Positions 20,875-30,482 of a stretch of 64,000 bases of DNA are shown piece by piece. The notes under the pieces were generated by a model that was given only the letters and a program-made list of their open reading frames with translations, ran no database searches and was not told the DNA's origin. The position numbers and the translations under genes were made by a program. The DNA is taken from positions 3,782,001 through 3,846,000 of the forward strand of contig NZ_JAKUKA010000001.1 in assembly GCF_023156195.1 (NCBI RefSeq), given 5' to 3'. Source of the stretch: Chitinophaga sedimenti. Lineage in GTDB: Bacteria; Bacteroidota; Bacteroidia; Chitinophagales; Chitinophagaceae. Within the stretch, counting starts at the first letter, position 1, and each line of letters begins with the position of its first letter.

Positions 20875-22059
20875 TTACAGGACTGGCTGCACTTTCGGCG
20901 TCAGCACTGGTTTTTCTAATGTTTTCCATACCTGGAACAAACCGCGCGGTACGTGGAAACAGCCTTTCCACTTACCCCCTTTCAGCGGCAGCAACACTTC
21001 GCCCTGGCGGTTCAGGTAACCGTACCACTCCATATATTGCGGGTCGCGGAAACGGGACCAGGTATATTCATGCACTTTGTCGAACCAGTTTTTACAGGCT
21101 TCGCTGCCGGTAAGCTGGTACCCCTTGGCGAGGCATACGAGCGTTTCCATATGCACCCACCAGAGTTTTTGGTCCCACTCCAGTTGCTGCGGGGGATGGC
21201 CTTTGATATCCAGGAAGTAAAAGATGCCTCCGTATTGTTTGTCCCAACCATATTCCAGCGTACGTAAGGCAATGTCCAGCGCGCGCTCGATCAACCGCTG
21301 GTCGCCGATGCGTACAGCCAGGTCCATAATGAACCACATCGCTTCAATAGCGTGACCGGGATTAAGCAGGCGCCCTTCGAAGGTATCGGAGAAACTGCCG
21401 TCCAGTTCCACGTTTTCCAGAATGAGACCTTCCTCTTTATGATAAAACACATCCATCACCTCGTGCAATACTTCCGGGATGAACTTGTTGACCATATCGC
21501 TACCCAGGATGTGTTCCAGTTCGAGCGACAGGTTACAGAGGATCATCGGCAGTGCGAAGTTTTTCAGGTTGCGTGTACCAGGGTATGCTTTGCTGTACTT
21601 GCCTTTTGGGTTATCGCGACGGCTCACGATGTTTTCGAAAGTGTATTTCGCAAGGTCGTGGTAACGCATATCCGGCATGGCTTTGTACAACGCGCCGAAG
21701 CCCATGGCCGCAAAGCAGTCGGAAAAAATATTGTAAGGTTGCACCAGGGGCTGCCCCTGCTGGTTCACCGCGAAATAGAAATTGCCGTTATCATCGTGTC
21801 CGTGCTTTTCCAGAAAGCGGGCGCCATGCAGGGCCATATCCAGCCACTCGGGACGTTTTTCCACTTCATTATACAGCATGGAAAACATCCACACTTCACG
21901 GCCTTGCAGCCAGATGAATTTATCGGTATCGAACACGTTGCCGAAACGGTCCAGGCAGGTGAGGAAGCCACCATGAGCTTCATCCTTGGAGTGTTTCAGC
22001 CAGAAGGGCATCACATTGTTCAGCAGTTCGTTTTTGTACTGCTCGGCGTATTGTTTCAT
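20875..22059 (-). CDS. N-acylglucosamine 2-epimerase (RnBP type)
   Basis: A 394-residue (alpha/alpha)6-barrel enzyme of the AGE family. WLQGREVWMFS near the N-terminus and the His-bearing motifs NPGHAIEAMWF, WWVHMETL and KGCFHVPR match the N-acylglucosamine 2-epimerase/renin-binding protein branch, not the cellobiose epimerases. It interconverts N-acetylmannosamine and N-acetylglucosamine in the cytoplasm, the step that Bacteroidota use after sialic acid lyase. Its start overlaps the stop of the DUF4434 gene by 4 bases, so the two are translationally coupled. No sialic acid lyase or amino-sugar kinase is present in the window. Confidence 0.9.
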   Translation of the reverse strand: MKQYAEQYKNELLNNVMPFWLKHSKDEAHGGFLTCLDRFGNVFDTDKFIWLQGREVWMFSMLYNEVEKRPEWLDMALHGARFLEKHGHDDNGNFYFAVNQQGQPLVQPYNIFSDCFAAMGFGALYKAMPDMRYHDLAKYTFENIVSRRDNPKGKYSKAYPGTRNLKNFALPMILCNLSLELEHILGSDMVNKFIPEVLHEVMDVFYHKEEGLILENVELDGSFSDTFEGRLLNPGHAIEAMWFIMDLAVRIGDQRLIERALDIALRTLEYGWDKQYGGIFYFLDIKGHPPQQLEWDQKLWWVHMETLVCLAKGYQLTGSEACKNWFDKVHEYTWSRFRDPQYMEWYGYLNRQGEVLLPLKGGKWKGCFHVPRGLFQVWKTLEKPVLTPKVQPVL

Positions 22060-22988
22060 AATGACTGTATGTATTCTTTGTAACGGTTATAAAGATGGCC
22101 GGCCTGCAGGTAAGCGCTTTGCGGGCTCATAAAATGGGAAAACTCGAACGTAATGGCTTTATCATACCCCGCTTTGCGCGCAGCCTCCAACTTTAACCGA
22201 AGCTTTTCGAACTTGATCGGTAAAAACTTAATAGGCATGTCGCGGTCGAATGATTCGGCATTGGTCCAGCATTGCAGGCCAAAGCGATCGGCCATTTTTT
22301 TATTGACAGCGAAAAATTCTTCCAGCTGGTGATAGTCGATATGCCCATCCTGGAAGGCCACCGCATCTACCGCACCGCGCACCCCTTCAAATATCTCACT
22401 CCATTCTTTTTCGTGTTCTTCCACCGAAACAGCGTCCGCTTTCGTTAATTGACCGGAGGCCGCCATCACTGCTTTTTTACCATCAATCCAGGGAGAAATA
22501 AAAGTGGGCAGGTTGTTGCTCACCTGTTTGCATTGCAGCCCCAGTGTGCGGAACGCATCGGTCGCGCCTTTCGTGCGGCGGCTGATTTCCATACTCAGGT
22601 ACCAGCCTTTGAAACTTTTATAGTGCCCATACTGGCTCCACACCTCGTCAATCACGTAACGGTTGGCGTCTATTTCGCCCTGCATATCACCGCTGTCCCA
22701 ATAATGACCACTGTCATACAGACCGAAATAAAAGTTCATACCGTGTTTATCGGCCAGTTCGAGGTACATTTTTACCAGGTCTACCGGCGGCTCGTAACAG
22801 CCGAACTGCTTTTGTAGATAAGCAGAAGGGTACGTGATAAAACGGCGGTAGCCGCTACGGATCATGATCACCGTATCGATGCCCACCGCTTTCATATGTG
22901 CGAAATCGCGGTCCCATTCTTCTCGCCCCCAATTCTGGTGCGGAATATCATGACTGATTTCATCCAGGAAAGTTCCTGTTATTCTCAT
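22056..22988 (-). CDS. DUF4434 domain protein, TIM-barrel glycosidase-like
   Basis: A 310-residue protein starting MRITGTFLDEISHD at 22988, which overlaps the stop of the SGNH gene (ATGA). It reads as a (beta/alpha)8 barrel: NWGREEWDRDFAHMKAVGIDTVI, GMNFYFGLYDSGHYW, GWYLSMEIS and AVAFQDGHIDYHQLEEFF, the pattern of the DUF4434 family, which resembles retaining glycosidases. No signal peptide is visible, so it should act in the cytoplasm. The acidic residues in LSMEIS and FQDGHID are candidate catalytic groups. Reaction unknown. Confidence 0.8.
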   Translation of the reverse strand: MRITGTFLDEISHDIPHQNWGREEWDRDFAHMKAVGIDTVIMIRSGYRRFITYPSAYLQKQFGCYEPPVDLVKMYLELADKHGMNFYFGLYDSGHYWDSGDMQGEIDANRYVIDEVWSQYGHYKSFKGWYLSMEISRRTKGATDAFRTLGLQCKQVSNNLPTFISPWIDGKKAVMAASGQLTKADAVSVEEHEKEWSEIFEGVRGAVDAVAFQDGHIDYHQLEEFFAVNKKMADRFGLQCWTNAESFDRDMPIKFLPIKFEKLRLKLEAARKAGYDKAITFEFSHFMSPQSAYLQAGHLYNRYKEYIQSL

Positions 22989-23653
22989 CTTAAATACTTT
23001 TTTTGCTGTTTCAAATAATCGACCCATTTGATGTATGCCGTTGCCTGTAAGTGCAAACCATCTGTGGTGGCGGCGCTGTCGAGCTGACCGCCGGCCGTCG
23101 CAAATACCCTGTGCAGGTCTACATACGTCACCTTATACTGTGCAGCAATGGATTGCAGTTGCATGTTCAGGGCGCGGATCTTTTCGTTCGTCACTTCCTT
23201 ATAGATCGCCTGCAACAGCTTTTCATTTACCGGCAGCACGCTTTGCAGGTATAACTTTGTTTTGGGAGAGGTGGTAACAATGCGTTCCACGATCTCCTTA
23301 TAACTATTGGCGATCACGTTTACGGCGTGACCGCGTTTCATATCATTGACGCCGATCAGCAGGAACACCTGCGCGGGTTTGGAAGACAGCACTTCGTCGA
23401 GCCGGGCTTTCACTCCGTAGGTTACATCGCCGCTGATACCGCGGTTAATCACGTTTTTGCCGGGCATCAGCTCCTGCCACTCCCCCGCTTCCGTGATGCT
23501 GTTGCCGAGAAAAACGATTTCGCTTTTCCGGTCGGGCATCTGGCGGAAGTACGCGAGGCGCTGCCGGTAGTGGCTGTTATTATAACTGGTGTCTGCCTGT
23601 TGCGCCTGTACAGCGAAAGGCAGGCAACACATCAACATGAACAATTTTCTCAT
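22985..23653 (-). CDS. SGNH/GDSL-family lipase or esterase
   Basis: A 222-residue secreted hydrolase with start at ATG 23653, giving a clean signal peptide (MRKLFMLMCCLPFAVQAQ). The four SGNH blocks are present: Ser in FLGNSITEAG, Gly in NRGISGD, Asn in LIGVNDM and Asp/His in DGLHL. This is the subgroup often called platelet-activating-factor-acetylhydrolase-like or sialate esterase-like. It likely removes an acyl group from a sugar. The start overlaps the symporter stop by 4 bases and its stop overlaps the DUF4434 start. Confidence 0.85.
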   Translation of the reverse strand: MRKLFMLMCCLPFAVQAQQADTSYNNSHYRQRLAYFRQMPDRKSEIVFLGNSITEAGEWQELMPGKNVINRGISGDVTYGVKARLDEVLSSKPAQVFLLIGVNDMKRGHAVNVIANSYKEIVERIVTTSPKTKLYLQSVLPVNEKLLQAIYKEVTNEKIRALNMQLQSIAAQYKVTYVDLHRVFATAGGQLDSAATTDGLHLQATAYIKWVDYLKQQKKYLR

Positions 23654-25499
23654 ACCTGCTCTGCTTTTGCGGGCACGACCGCGTCGGCTTCGTGCAGCCT
23701 GTTCCACCAGAATTTCTTGAGCAGGAACGTGGTCACAAAGAAGACAGCCGCCCAGGCCAGCATCTTATAATTTTCGCGGATCATGAAGTAAATCGGGATC
23801 ACCACCTGCGCCATCTGCCAAACGATACCTGTCACGATGTTGAACATATCGCGGCTAAAATCTTTATTCGGCACGAACGACGGATCTTCCGCCATCACTT
23901 CGCGTTTGATCGGGCCCCAGAAACCCCATGGGCGTGTTTGACGATAGAATTCCTTTACCGCTTCCCTGTTTTCCAGTGGCGTAATAAACGTGCCGATGAT
24001 ACAACCAATGAACGACACCAGCAGGATCAGCGGGAATACGTAGATGTCCACGATATCCGGGAAGTAGAATAATTTAATGGTGGAACCCAGTAAACCGAAC
24101 AGCATGCCGTAGAAATACCCCATACCTGTAAAGCGCCACCAGATCCACTTCAGTACGTTTGATGCCGCATAACCGCCGTACAGTGCCGAAGTAATCCACA
24201 ACGTAAGTTTGGTGAGCGAAGCAGCGTTAAAGCCAAATACGATGCCCACCATCACCAGGCACAAAGAAGAAACCACGCTCAGGCGGATATACTTTTTATT
24301 GGAGGCGTTCGGGTTTACATATTTTTGTAGATATCATTCACGATATAGGCCGGCGCCGCATTCACGAACGCGGAGAACGTACCCATGAAGGAGGCGAGCA
24401 GACCGGCCAGCAGTAAACCTTTCAAACCGGCAGGCACGAACTGCGAAATCGCCATCGGCAATACTTTTTCGAAATCGATATCGCCACCCAGCTGCGGGCC
24501 GATATACACCAGCGCGAGTACTGCGAAAGCGGCTACCATGAGATAACGCGGCATGTACATTACGAGAATGGTGCTTGCACTCATCTTGGCAGCGTCGCTG
24601 GGTTTGCGGGTAGAGAGTACGCGCTGCATGTCGTAACTCGGCACCGGACCGGCCAGTGAAGCGAAGATGCCTTTGAACAACATCATCATAAATAACAAAC
24701 CGAACAGCCCGAAACCATCACTTTCTATTTTCTTATTCACACCGGGAACAGTGGTCTGGCTCCAATCCAGGTTAAGGTTCCAGCCGAACAGCAGTTCATT
24801 CCAGCCCTTGGGCACCACGGCGTTGATTTGTTCTGCCGTTACGGCATTGTAAGCAATGAAACCGATCACGAACGCACAAATCGTCATAATGAAAAACTGC
24901 AGCACTTCCGTGGCCACCACGCTGTACATACCACCTTTCATGGTGTACATGGTGGTGAGAATGCAAAGAATCAACGCGTAACTTCTTTCAGATGAAAGTT
25001 GATACCCGAAAATATTAGCAGATAAATCCCAGGGTAAAATAGAGGTGCTGAATTTGCCGATGCCTTCGAAGAAATACGCAATAAAACCGATCACGCTCAC
25101 GACGGCAAAAATCACGATGATGATATGCGATAGCCGCGCACCCTTGCCATCGCCGAAGCGGAAGGTAATCCACTGTGCGCCGGTCATCGTATTCGATCTC
25201 CGCATCCAGATGGCCAGGTAAACGAATACGAACACCTGGTTCCAAACGGGCCACAGCCAGGGAATCCAGGCGCTTTTGAGACCATAAATAAACAGGATGC
25301 TCACCGTCCACATAGTGCCCGAAATATCGAACATACCGGAAGCGTTGCTCAGACCGAGGTAATACCACTTCATGCTGTTACCGCCAAGGAAGTAGGATTG
25401 CAGGTCTTTGCTCGCCTTTTTCGAGATGTAAAATCCCAACAGGATCATGCCTGCGATGTAGGCAATAATGATGCTGATATCTAATAAACTTAACGACAT
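23650..25499 (-). CDS. Sodium:solute symporter (SSS family), frameshifted
   Basis: About 616 residues and 13-15 membrane helices. The first frame starts MSLSLLDISIIIAY and carries the SSS core (SNASGMFDISGTMW, GAQWITFRFGDG, SFMGTFSAFVNAAPAYIVNDIY). One A is missing in the run at 24322-24326 (T on the plus strand); restoring it continues KKYVNPNASNKKYIRLS into the remaining helices. This branch of the family, related to SglT and NanT-type symporters, takes up sugars or sialic acid with Na+ across the inner membrane. It starts 24 bases after the DUF5009 gene and is coupled to the SGNH gene. Confidence 0.88.
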
Positions 25500-25523
25500 T
25501 GGATCTATAAAATGGTTGATAAA

Positions 25524-26846
25524 TTATGTTTTCCAGAACCACTTCCTTTTTACGAAGAAGAGGGTGATGAGCGATACCACGCCCGTAAAAACGATGCCGC
25601 GCATAAAGCCGCCCAAAGCGTTTACCGACAAGGCATCCAGCCAGCGCATGCCGCCCGTGAGCAACAGTAACGGGATCAATATTAAATTACCTGCGGTGTA
25701 AGCTACCATCGGATTTTTACCGTTGCCGGCAAAAAAGTTGAACAGCTTTTTACCGTAGCCATAATATTCGAATATCGAAAACGACAGCAGCAGCAGGAAG
25801 GCCAGTCCGCCCGTTACAAAATAATAACTGTACGTGGATGGATCTTTTTTAATGCCACCTTCGTAGGCTTCGAATGCCAGTCCTAATAATAATAAGTAAA
25901 TGCCGCTGTGCAGGTATTTTTTAAAAAAGGTGGATGACAGTCTTCTACTTAATAAAAAGACACATAAAGCAACGGTGATACCCAGGTTAATCAGCAATTC
26001 GCGTGTATACAATCCCCATAACTGCACACCGATCAGCGCCAGGCAAACCACGGCCACGGTGATCCACTGCGACTTCCCTTCGGGGGACGCCTCTTCGGAT
26101 TTCTGCAACAGCCACTCACCGGCAAACGTGCCGGGAATGATGATGAACAAGTATTTTAAGAAATAGAAAGTATACATCCACGGCGCCGGCGACCAGTTGA
26201 ACAGCGCGTTATTCCAGGTTCCTTCCGTTTTCCCGGCCAGGAAAACCGCCATGATAAAGGGCAGTATTCCCAACCGTAATAAAGGTTGATGGCGCGTAGC
26301 CCACCAGATCAACGATCCAAAGAACGCCATATTCGCGAGTACCATGATGATGATATCGTTCTTCTTTACATCGAAACCGGTAAAATAAAGAAACAACACG
26401 GCCAGGGCAAAGGCCACCACTTTGATGACAATGCCCTGCCGGATGTACATAAAACACAATAACACAAAACAGCCCATCGACAACAAATACGACCAGGGGC
26501 CTTCTCCAATATTTTTAGACCGTGCGTGTACGGTAAACAGTGCAAAGAATACCAGCAGCAAGTAGCGCTGTAAAATGTAACCAAACGTTTTATACCAGCG
26601 ATCCTGCTCCACGCGCTTATGCAAAGCCAATGGCAAAGCCGCGCCCATCGAAAACAGGAAGAATGGGAACACCAGGTCTACCCAGGTAATGCCCGGCAGG
26701 TTCGGATCAAATACGTGGAACGGCGGCGGCACACGGGCATGAAACATCCACGCGGGCAGTACGCGCCCGAAGGCGATGCTGCCGGAAAGTACCATCGCCA
26801 GTATAGCGAGTCCTCTTAATGCGTCTAAACTGTTGCTGCGTTCCAT
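25524..26846 (-). CDS. DUF5009/HGSNAT-like membrane acyltransferase
   Basis: A 440-residue protein with about 11 membrane helices. The N-terminus RSNSLDALRGLAILAMVL and the motif GITWVDLVFPFFLFSMGAALPLAL match DUF5009/heparan-alpha-glucosaminide N-acetyltransferase-like proteins. The human relative transfers acetyl from cytosolic acetyl-CoA to a terminal glucosamine across the membrane; bacterial members are uncharacterised. Its ATG shares one base with the stop of the upstream oxidoreductase (TAATG). The role could be acylation of an imported or periplasmic amino sugar. Confidence 0.8.
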   Translation of the reverse strand: MERSNSLDALRGLAILAMVLSGSIAFGRVLPAWMFHARVPPPFHVFDPNLPGITWVDLVFPFFLFSMGAALPLALHKRVEQDRWYKTFGYILQRYLLLVFFALFTVHARSKNIGEGPWSYLLSMGCFVLLCFMYIRQGIVIKVVAFALAVLFLYFTGFDVKKNDIIIMVLANMAFFGSLIWWATRHQPLLRLGILPFIMAVFLAGKTEGTWNNALFNWSPAPWMYTFYFLKYLFIIIPGTFAGEWLLQKSEEASPEGKSQWITVAVVCLALIGVQLWGLYTRELLINLGITVALCVFLLSRRLSSTFFKKYLHSGIYLLLLGLAFEAYEGGIKKDPSTYSYYFVTGGLAFLLLLSFSIFEYYGYGKKLFNFFAGNGKNPMVAYTAGNLILIPLLLLTGGMRWLDALSVNALGGFMRGIVFTGVVSLITLFFVKRKWFWKT

Positions 26847-28682
26847 TATTTTACCCGGTTGCCTTTGATGTTGATCGGTTGATGAAAAGGATCGAGGATG
26901 CTGTCTATTTTCACCGCCAGCTGCCGGCGTGTGATCGGTTCAAACTTATCGATGCCGTCTGCCGCGATCTCCTCCTGTCCTTTATAGACCGCCAGCAAGC
27001 GAATGGCTGCTTCCACGGTGATAGGTTTACCGGTAATGTGGTAGCTGCTGAGGCGGGCGCTGCGTCCCCAGGCTTGTAAGGCCGTTACCAGCTCCCGGTC
27101 GGTGATGGTGCTATCGGGGTAGAACCATGTTTGATTGGCCCATTTATACGGTACACCATGACCTTTGAGGATGCCGGTTACGCCGACACGTTGAATGGCG
27201 GCGAACTCCGGGTCCGTTGGTTTCACATCGATGTATGGTAACAGGTAGGCTTTTGATTTTAACAGTTGTTCCTGCACGGCGCGCACGCCAACTTTTGCAG
27301 GTGTTACATTGCGGTGTGCGCTCAGCGCAGCCAGTACACCGGCCGCCTGTCCCGTCAGCAGCACACAGGGTTGTAAACGCGTAGTGCCGTTCACTACATT
27401 GCTTACGGAAATACCTTTCTCTGCAACGATCAGACCTTGCACGGTTTGCGGGATCATGACACCCAGGGGCACGCCGTATGAGGGTACCGGGTAAAACTCC
27501 GGTGTTGCGGGGCTTCCTTCCGGTTCTTTTTATGATGATGGTCGATAGGATAATCGCCCACACTGATCGCGGTGCGGTACAGCGGGTCACCATAATTATA
27601 CGGATCATCGATATGGCGCATGGTGAAGCGTACCAATCCTTTTACACGACGGCCTTCGCGATGGTACGGAATCAGCGGCAATTTATCCGCCGTTGGATAT
27701 TCATCATCGGCAAGCCCCAGGTTTTTATACCCCAGTTCATGTTGAATAAAGTAAAGAAAACGGAACGTGGTGGCTTTCGCTTTTTCCAGTTCTTTGTTCC
27801 GTTGCGCCTCGTTCATTTCCACGATGTTGAGATACGTATCGTTGCCGTACTTGGGCCAGTTCAGGAGATATTTATTGTTGGGAAGTTTTGCGTACTCCAG
27901 CATTTTTGCCGCGTCCACGGTGGGTTTTTCGCGGCTGGTATCATGGCAGAAAGAGGTATTGGAACAGTCGAATTCCTTCGGATCGTAGTTCGCCGGCCGC
28001 GTGATCGTTTTATCGGTACCTGCGCCATAATCTTTAATAATAGCAGCGTAGGTCAGGTCCTGTACGATTTTATTGGTTTGGGTGATCCCCACCTTTTCGC
28101 CGGTGATGCTACCGGCTTCCATGCCAGGTCATAAGCCGCACCGGCTTTGGCGAACACATCGCCCAACTCGGTACCGTCGATGACCACGCGGGCAGTTACC
28201 CTTAGTGATTCGCCTTTCGCGCCACGAAAGGTGGCGCCGGTAACACGGTTGCCGGTTTTATGCACCGATACCAGCTGGTAATTGTATAATACCTTTAAGT
28301 TAGCTTCAGCGGCGGCCATACTTTTCAGTATGCTGTCCGCTACGCGCGGCTCAAACTGCGTGTTGCTCACCCAACCGGTTTCCACTTTTTCCGGACCGCC
28401 ATACACGGCATATATTTTCTCCCGAAACTCGTTCCAGAGACCGGAAGGCAGGTTGTGGTTACCATCAATCGCCGAAACACCTGCCGCGGAGAGCATACCA
28501 CCTAACCAGGGCGTGCTTTCCACTATAATAGTGCCGGCACCCAGGCGGGCAGACTGTATACCGGCTGCTGTGCCGCCAGTGCCGCCGCCGACTACCAGTA
28601 CGGCAGTGGTCAGTTGCTGTTGAGCGGCTGCCGTAAGGCAGCAACAGGTAAAAAGGAGGGAAATGATATATTTCTTATTCAT
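26846..28682 (-). CDS. Secreted FAD-dependent oxidoreductase, frameshifted
   Basis: About 612 residues. A signal peptide (MNKKYIISLLFTCCCLTAAAQ) is followed by the FAD-binding Rossmann motif VLVVGGGTGGTAAGIQSARLG with the acidic end of strand 2 (IIVES), then the FAD_oxidored (PF12831) body, NVVNGTTRLQPCVLLTGQAAGVLAAL and a C-terminal helical domain with repeated segments. Two one-base losses break it: at CC 28124-28125 (repair YDLGMEAGSITGEKVG) and near CCGG 27515-27523 (repair joins HHHKKNPEG to SPATPEFYPV). It is the first gene of the operon, opposite the ROK repressor. Substrate unknown; an exported flavoprotein next to glycan-processing genes suggests oxidation of a sugar. Confidence 0.83.
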
Positions 28683-29252
28683 GACGTTCTTTTGGTTGAT
28701 ACTTGAAACGTGGTATTTTTCAAGGAATTCCTCACCCGTTTCGAGATAATTCCTGTATTCAATGAGGCCATTGCTATTTTGACGTCGTCCAGCCTCATGC
28801 TAATGGAAAACGATCATGTTCACTACAAAGCTGTTCTCACTTCCAACATAGCCATCGTTACCCCAAATGAGGCCGATCCCTTTAAGATCATGGCCCTTCT
28901 CCCTTTAACATAGGCCGTCCCCACTCCCAACAGCATCATCCTCCCTTTAAACAGCAATGTCCTCACAAAAAGTAGCAATCTTTATAAAACAGGCCCTAAA
29001 GCTGAAGGCTAAATAAGAATATTTTTACTAAACTCAAAGTACTTTTTAATTTTTTTAAAACTAGTATAAAATTATCGTTGTCTATTGCAAAAGTCATCCT
29101 TATCTTTAATTGCCTTTTGAACATTTATTGGAAGCAGATCCGTTTGACCTGTTTAATAACTATCTGATTATCTGCACTTTCTATTTCACTGCAAACTTTG
29201 TTTTTAATATTTTTAAAAAGGTGAGATATTTGCCTAATTCATTTCACATTGT
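28683..29252. other. Divergent control region, AT-rich
   Basis: This 570-base stretch between the oxidoreductase (minus) and the ROK repressor (plus) has no supported gene; a 67-codon frame at 28710 shows no protein-like pattern. From about 28985 to 29250 it is strongly AT-rich with several A and T tracts. It should hold both promoters and the ROK operator, but I could not pick a convincing palindrome by eye. The sequence TTGGTTGATACTT at 28692-28704 recurs upstream of another gene at 33635-33647. Confidence 0.5.
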
Positions 29253-30481
29253 ATGACTGCCAAGCAGACTTTCTTTGACGAGCTTACCAATGATGTTGCG
29301 GGAGGCGTAGCCTATAAAAACCTGTACCTCAAAAAAAAGATTATCGCTTTTTTGCCAACAACGGTAACGCTACCATTGCCGACCTCAGTAAAGAGCTCAA
29401 CTCCAGCGCCCCCAAGGTAACCAACCTGCTTAACGACCTTATCGCCGACGGCATGGTGCAGGACTACGGTAAAATAGATTCCACCGGCGGCAGGCGGCCC
29501 AATCTTTATGGTCTCGCCCCCGAATCCGGATTTTTCGTGGGGGTGGAGGTTAAACACAACCATGTAAATATTGGCCTGCTCGATTTTAAAAAGAACCTGG
29601 TAAAACACGCTGAACGCGTTCCTTACAAGTTAGCGAATACACAAGCGTCCCTCGATGAACTGTGTCATATTATTACGCATTTCATACAGGGATACCCTTC
29701 CGCAAAGGATAAAATCCTCGGTTGCGGCGTTAACCTGTCCGGCCGTATTAATTATGCTACGGGGTACAGCTACAGTTTCTTTTATTTTGATGAAGACCCA
29801 CTGAGCCACGTTATTGAACAGCGCATCGGCATTCGCACTTATCTTGAAAATGACTCGCGGGCCATGGCTTACGGGGAGTTCAGCAACGGGGTTGTCAATG
29901 AAGAAAAAAATGTACTCTTCGTGAATCTCGATCATGGTATTGGTTTGGGCATCCTGATCAACGGGCAGCTTTACTACGGTAAATCCGGCTTCGCGGGAGA
30001 ATTCGGGCATATTCCCTTCTTCAATAATGAAATCATTTGCCATTGTGGTAAAAAAGGTTGCCTCGAAACCGAAGCATCCGGCCAGGCATTGGTACGCATC
30101 TTCCGGGAAAGGCTGGCAGAAGGCGCCTCTTCCGTGATCACCCGTAAACATAAAAATCCCGACGACGTTACGCTGGAAGACATCATCCACGCCGCCATCA
30201 ACGACGATGTACTGGCCATTGAACTGATCGCGGAAATTGGGGAAAAGCTGGGCCGCGGTATTGCCCTGCTCATCAACCTGTTCAATCCCGAACTGGTAAT
30301 CCTCGGCGGCAGCCTCAGCTCCACCGGCGATTACATCCGGCTGCCCATCAAAAGTGCGATCAATAAATATTCTTTAAGTCTCGTTAACAACGACACCCAA
30401 CTCAAAATATCCAAACTTGGCGAAAAAGCCGGTATGATGGGCGCCTGCCTCCTCGTCCGCAACAAGCTGCTGACGTTCTGA
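29253..30481 (+). CDS. ROK-family transcriptional repressor (NagC/XylR type), frameshifted
   Basis: About 409 residues. The start is ATG 29253 (MTAKQTFFDEL). A winged HTH (IAFFANNGNATIADLSKELNSS, residues 30-85) precedes a ROK sugar-kinase-fold domain with the zinc motif CHCGKKGCLE, the GEFGHIP histidine and the ASKHA glycine motifs (LGCGVNLSGRI, NLDHGIGLG, VILGGSLSS). One T is missing in the run at 29348-29353, which cuts the HTH off from the rest; restoring it gives a continuous protein. ROK repressors of this type bind an amino sugar or its phosphate. It probably controls the divergent catabolic operon and senses its substrate. Confidence 0.9.
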
Positions 30482-30482
30482 T

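Noticed and set aside
28710..28913. 67-codon frame in the divergent control region
   Set aside because: No start signal or protein-like pattern; it sits where promoters and operators are expected.
15192..30481. One single polysaccharide utilisation locus joining SusC/SusD 1, GH3 and the epimerase operon
   Set aside because: The genes are split by the convergent/divergent bestrophin gene and by changes of transcription unit; only functional linkage could be argued.
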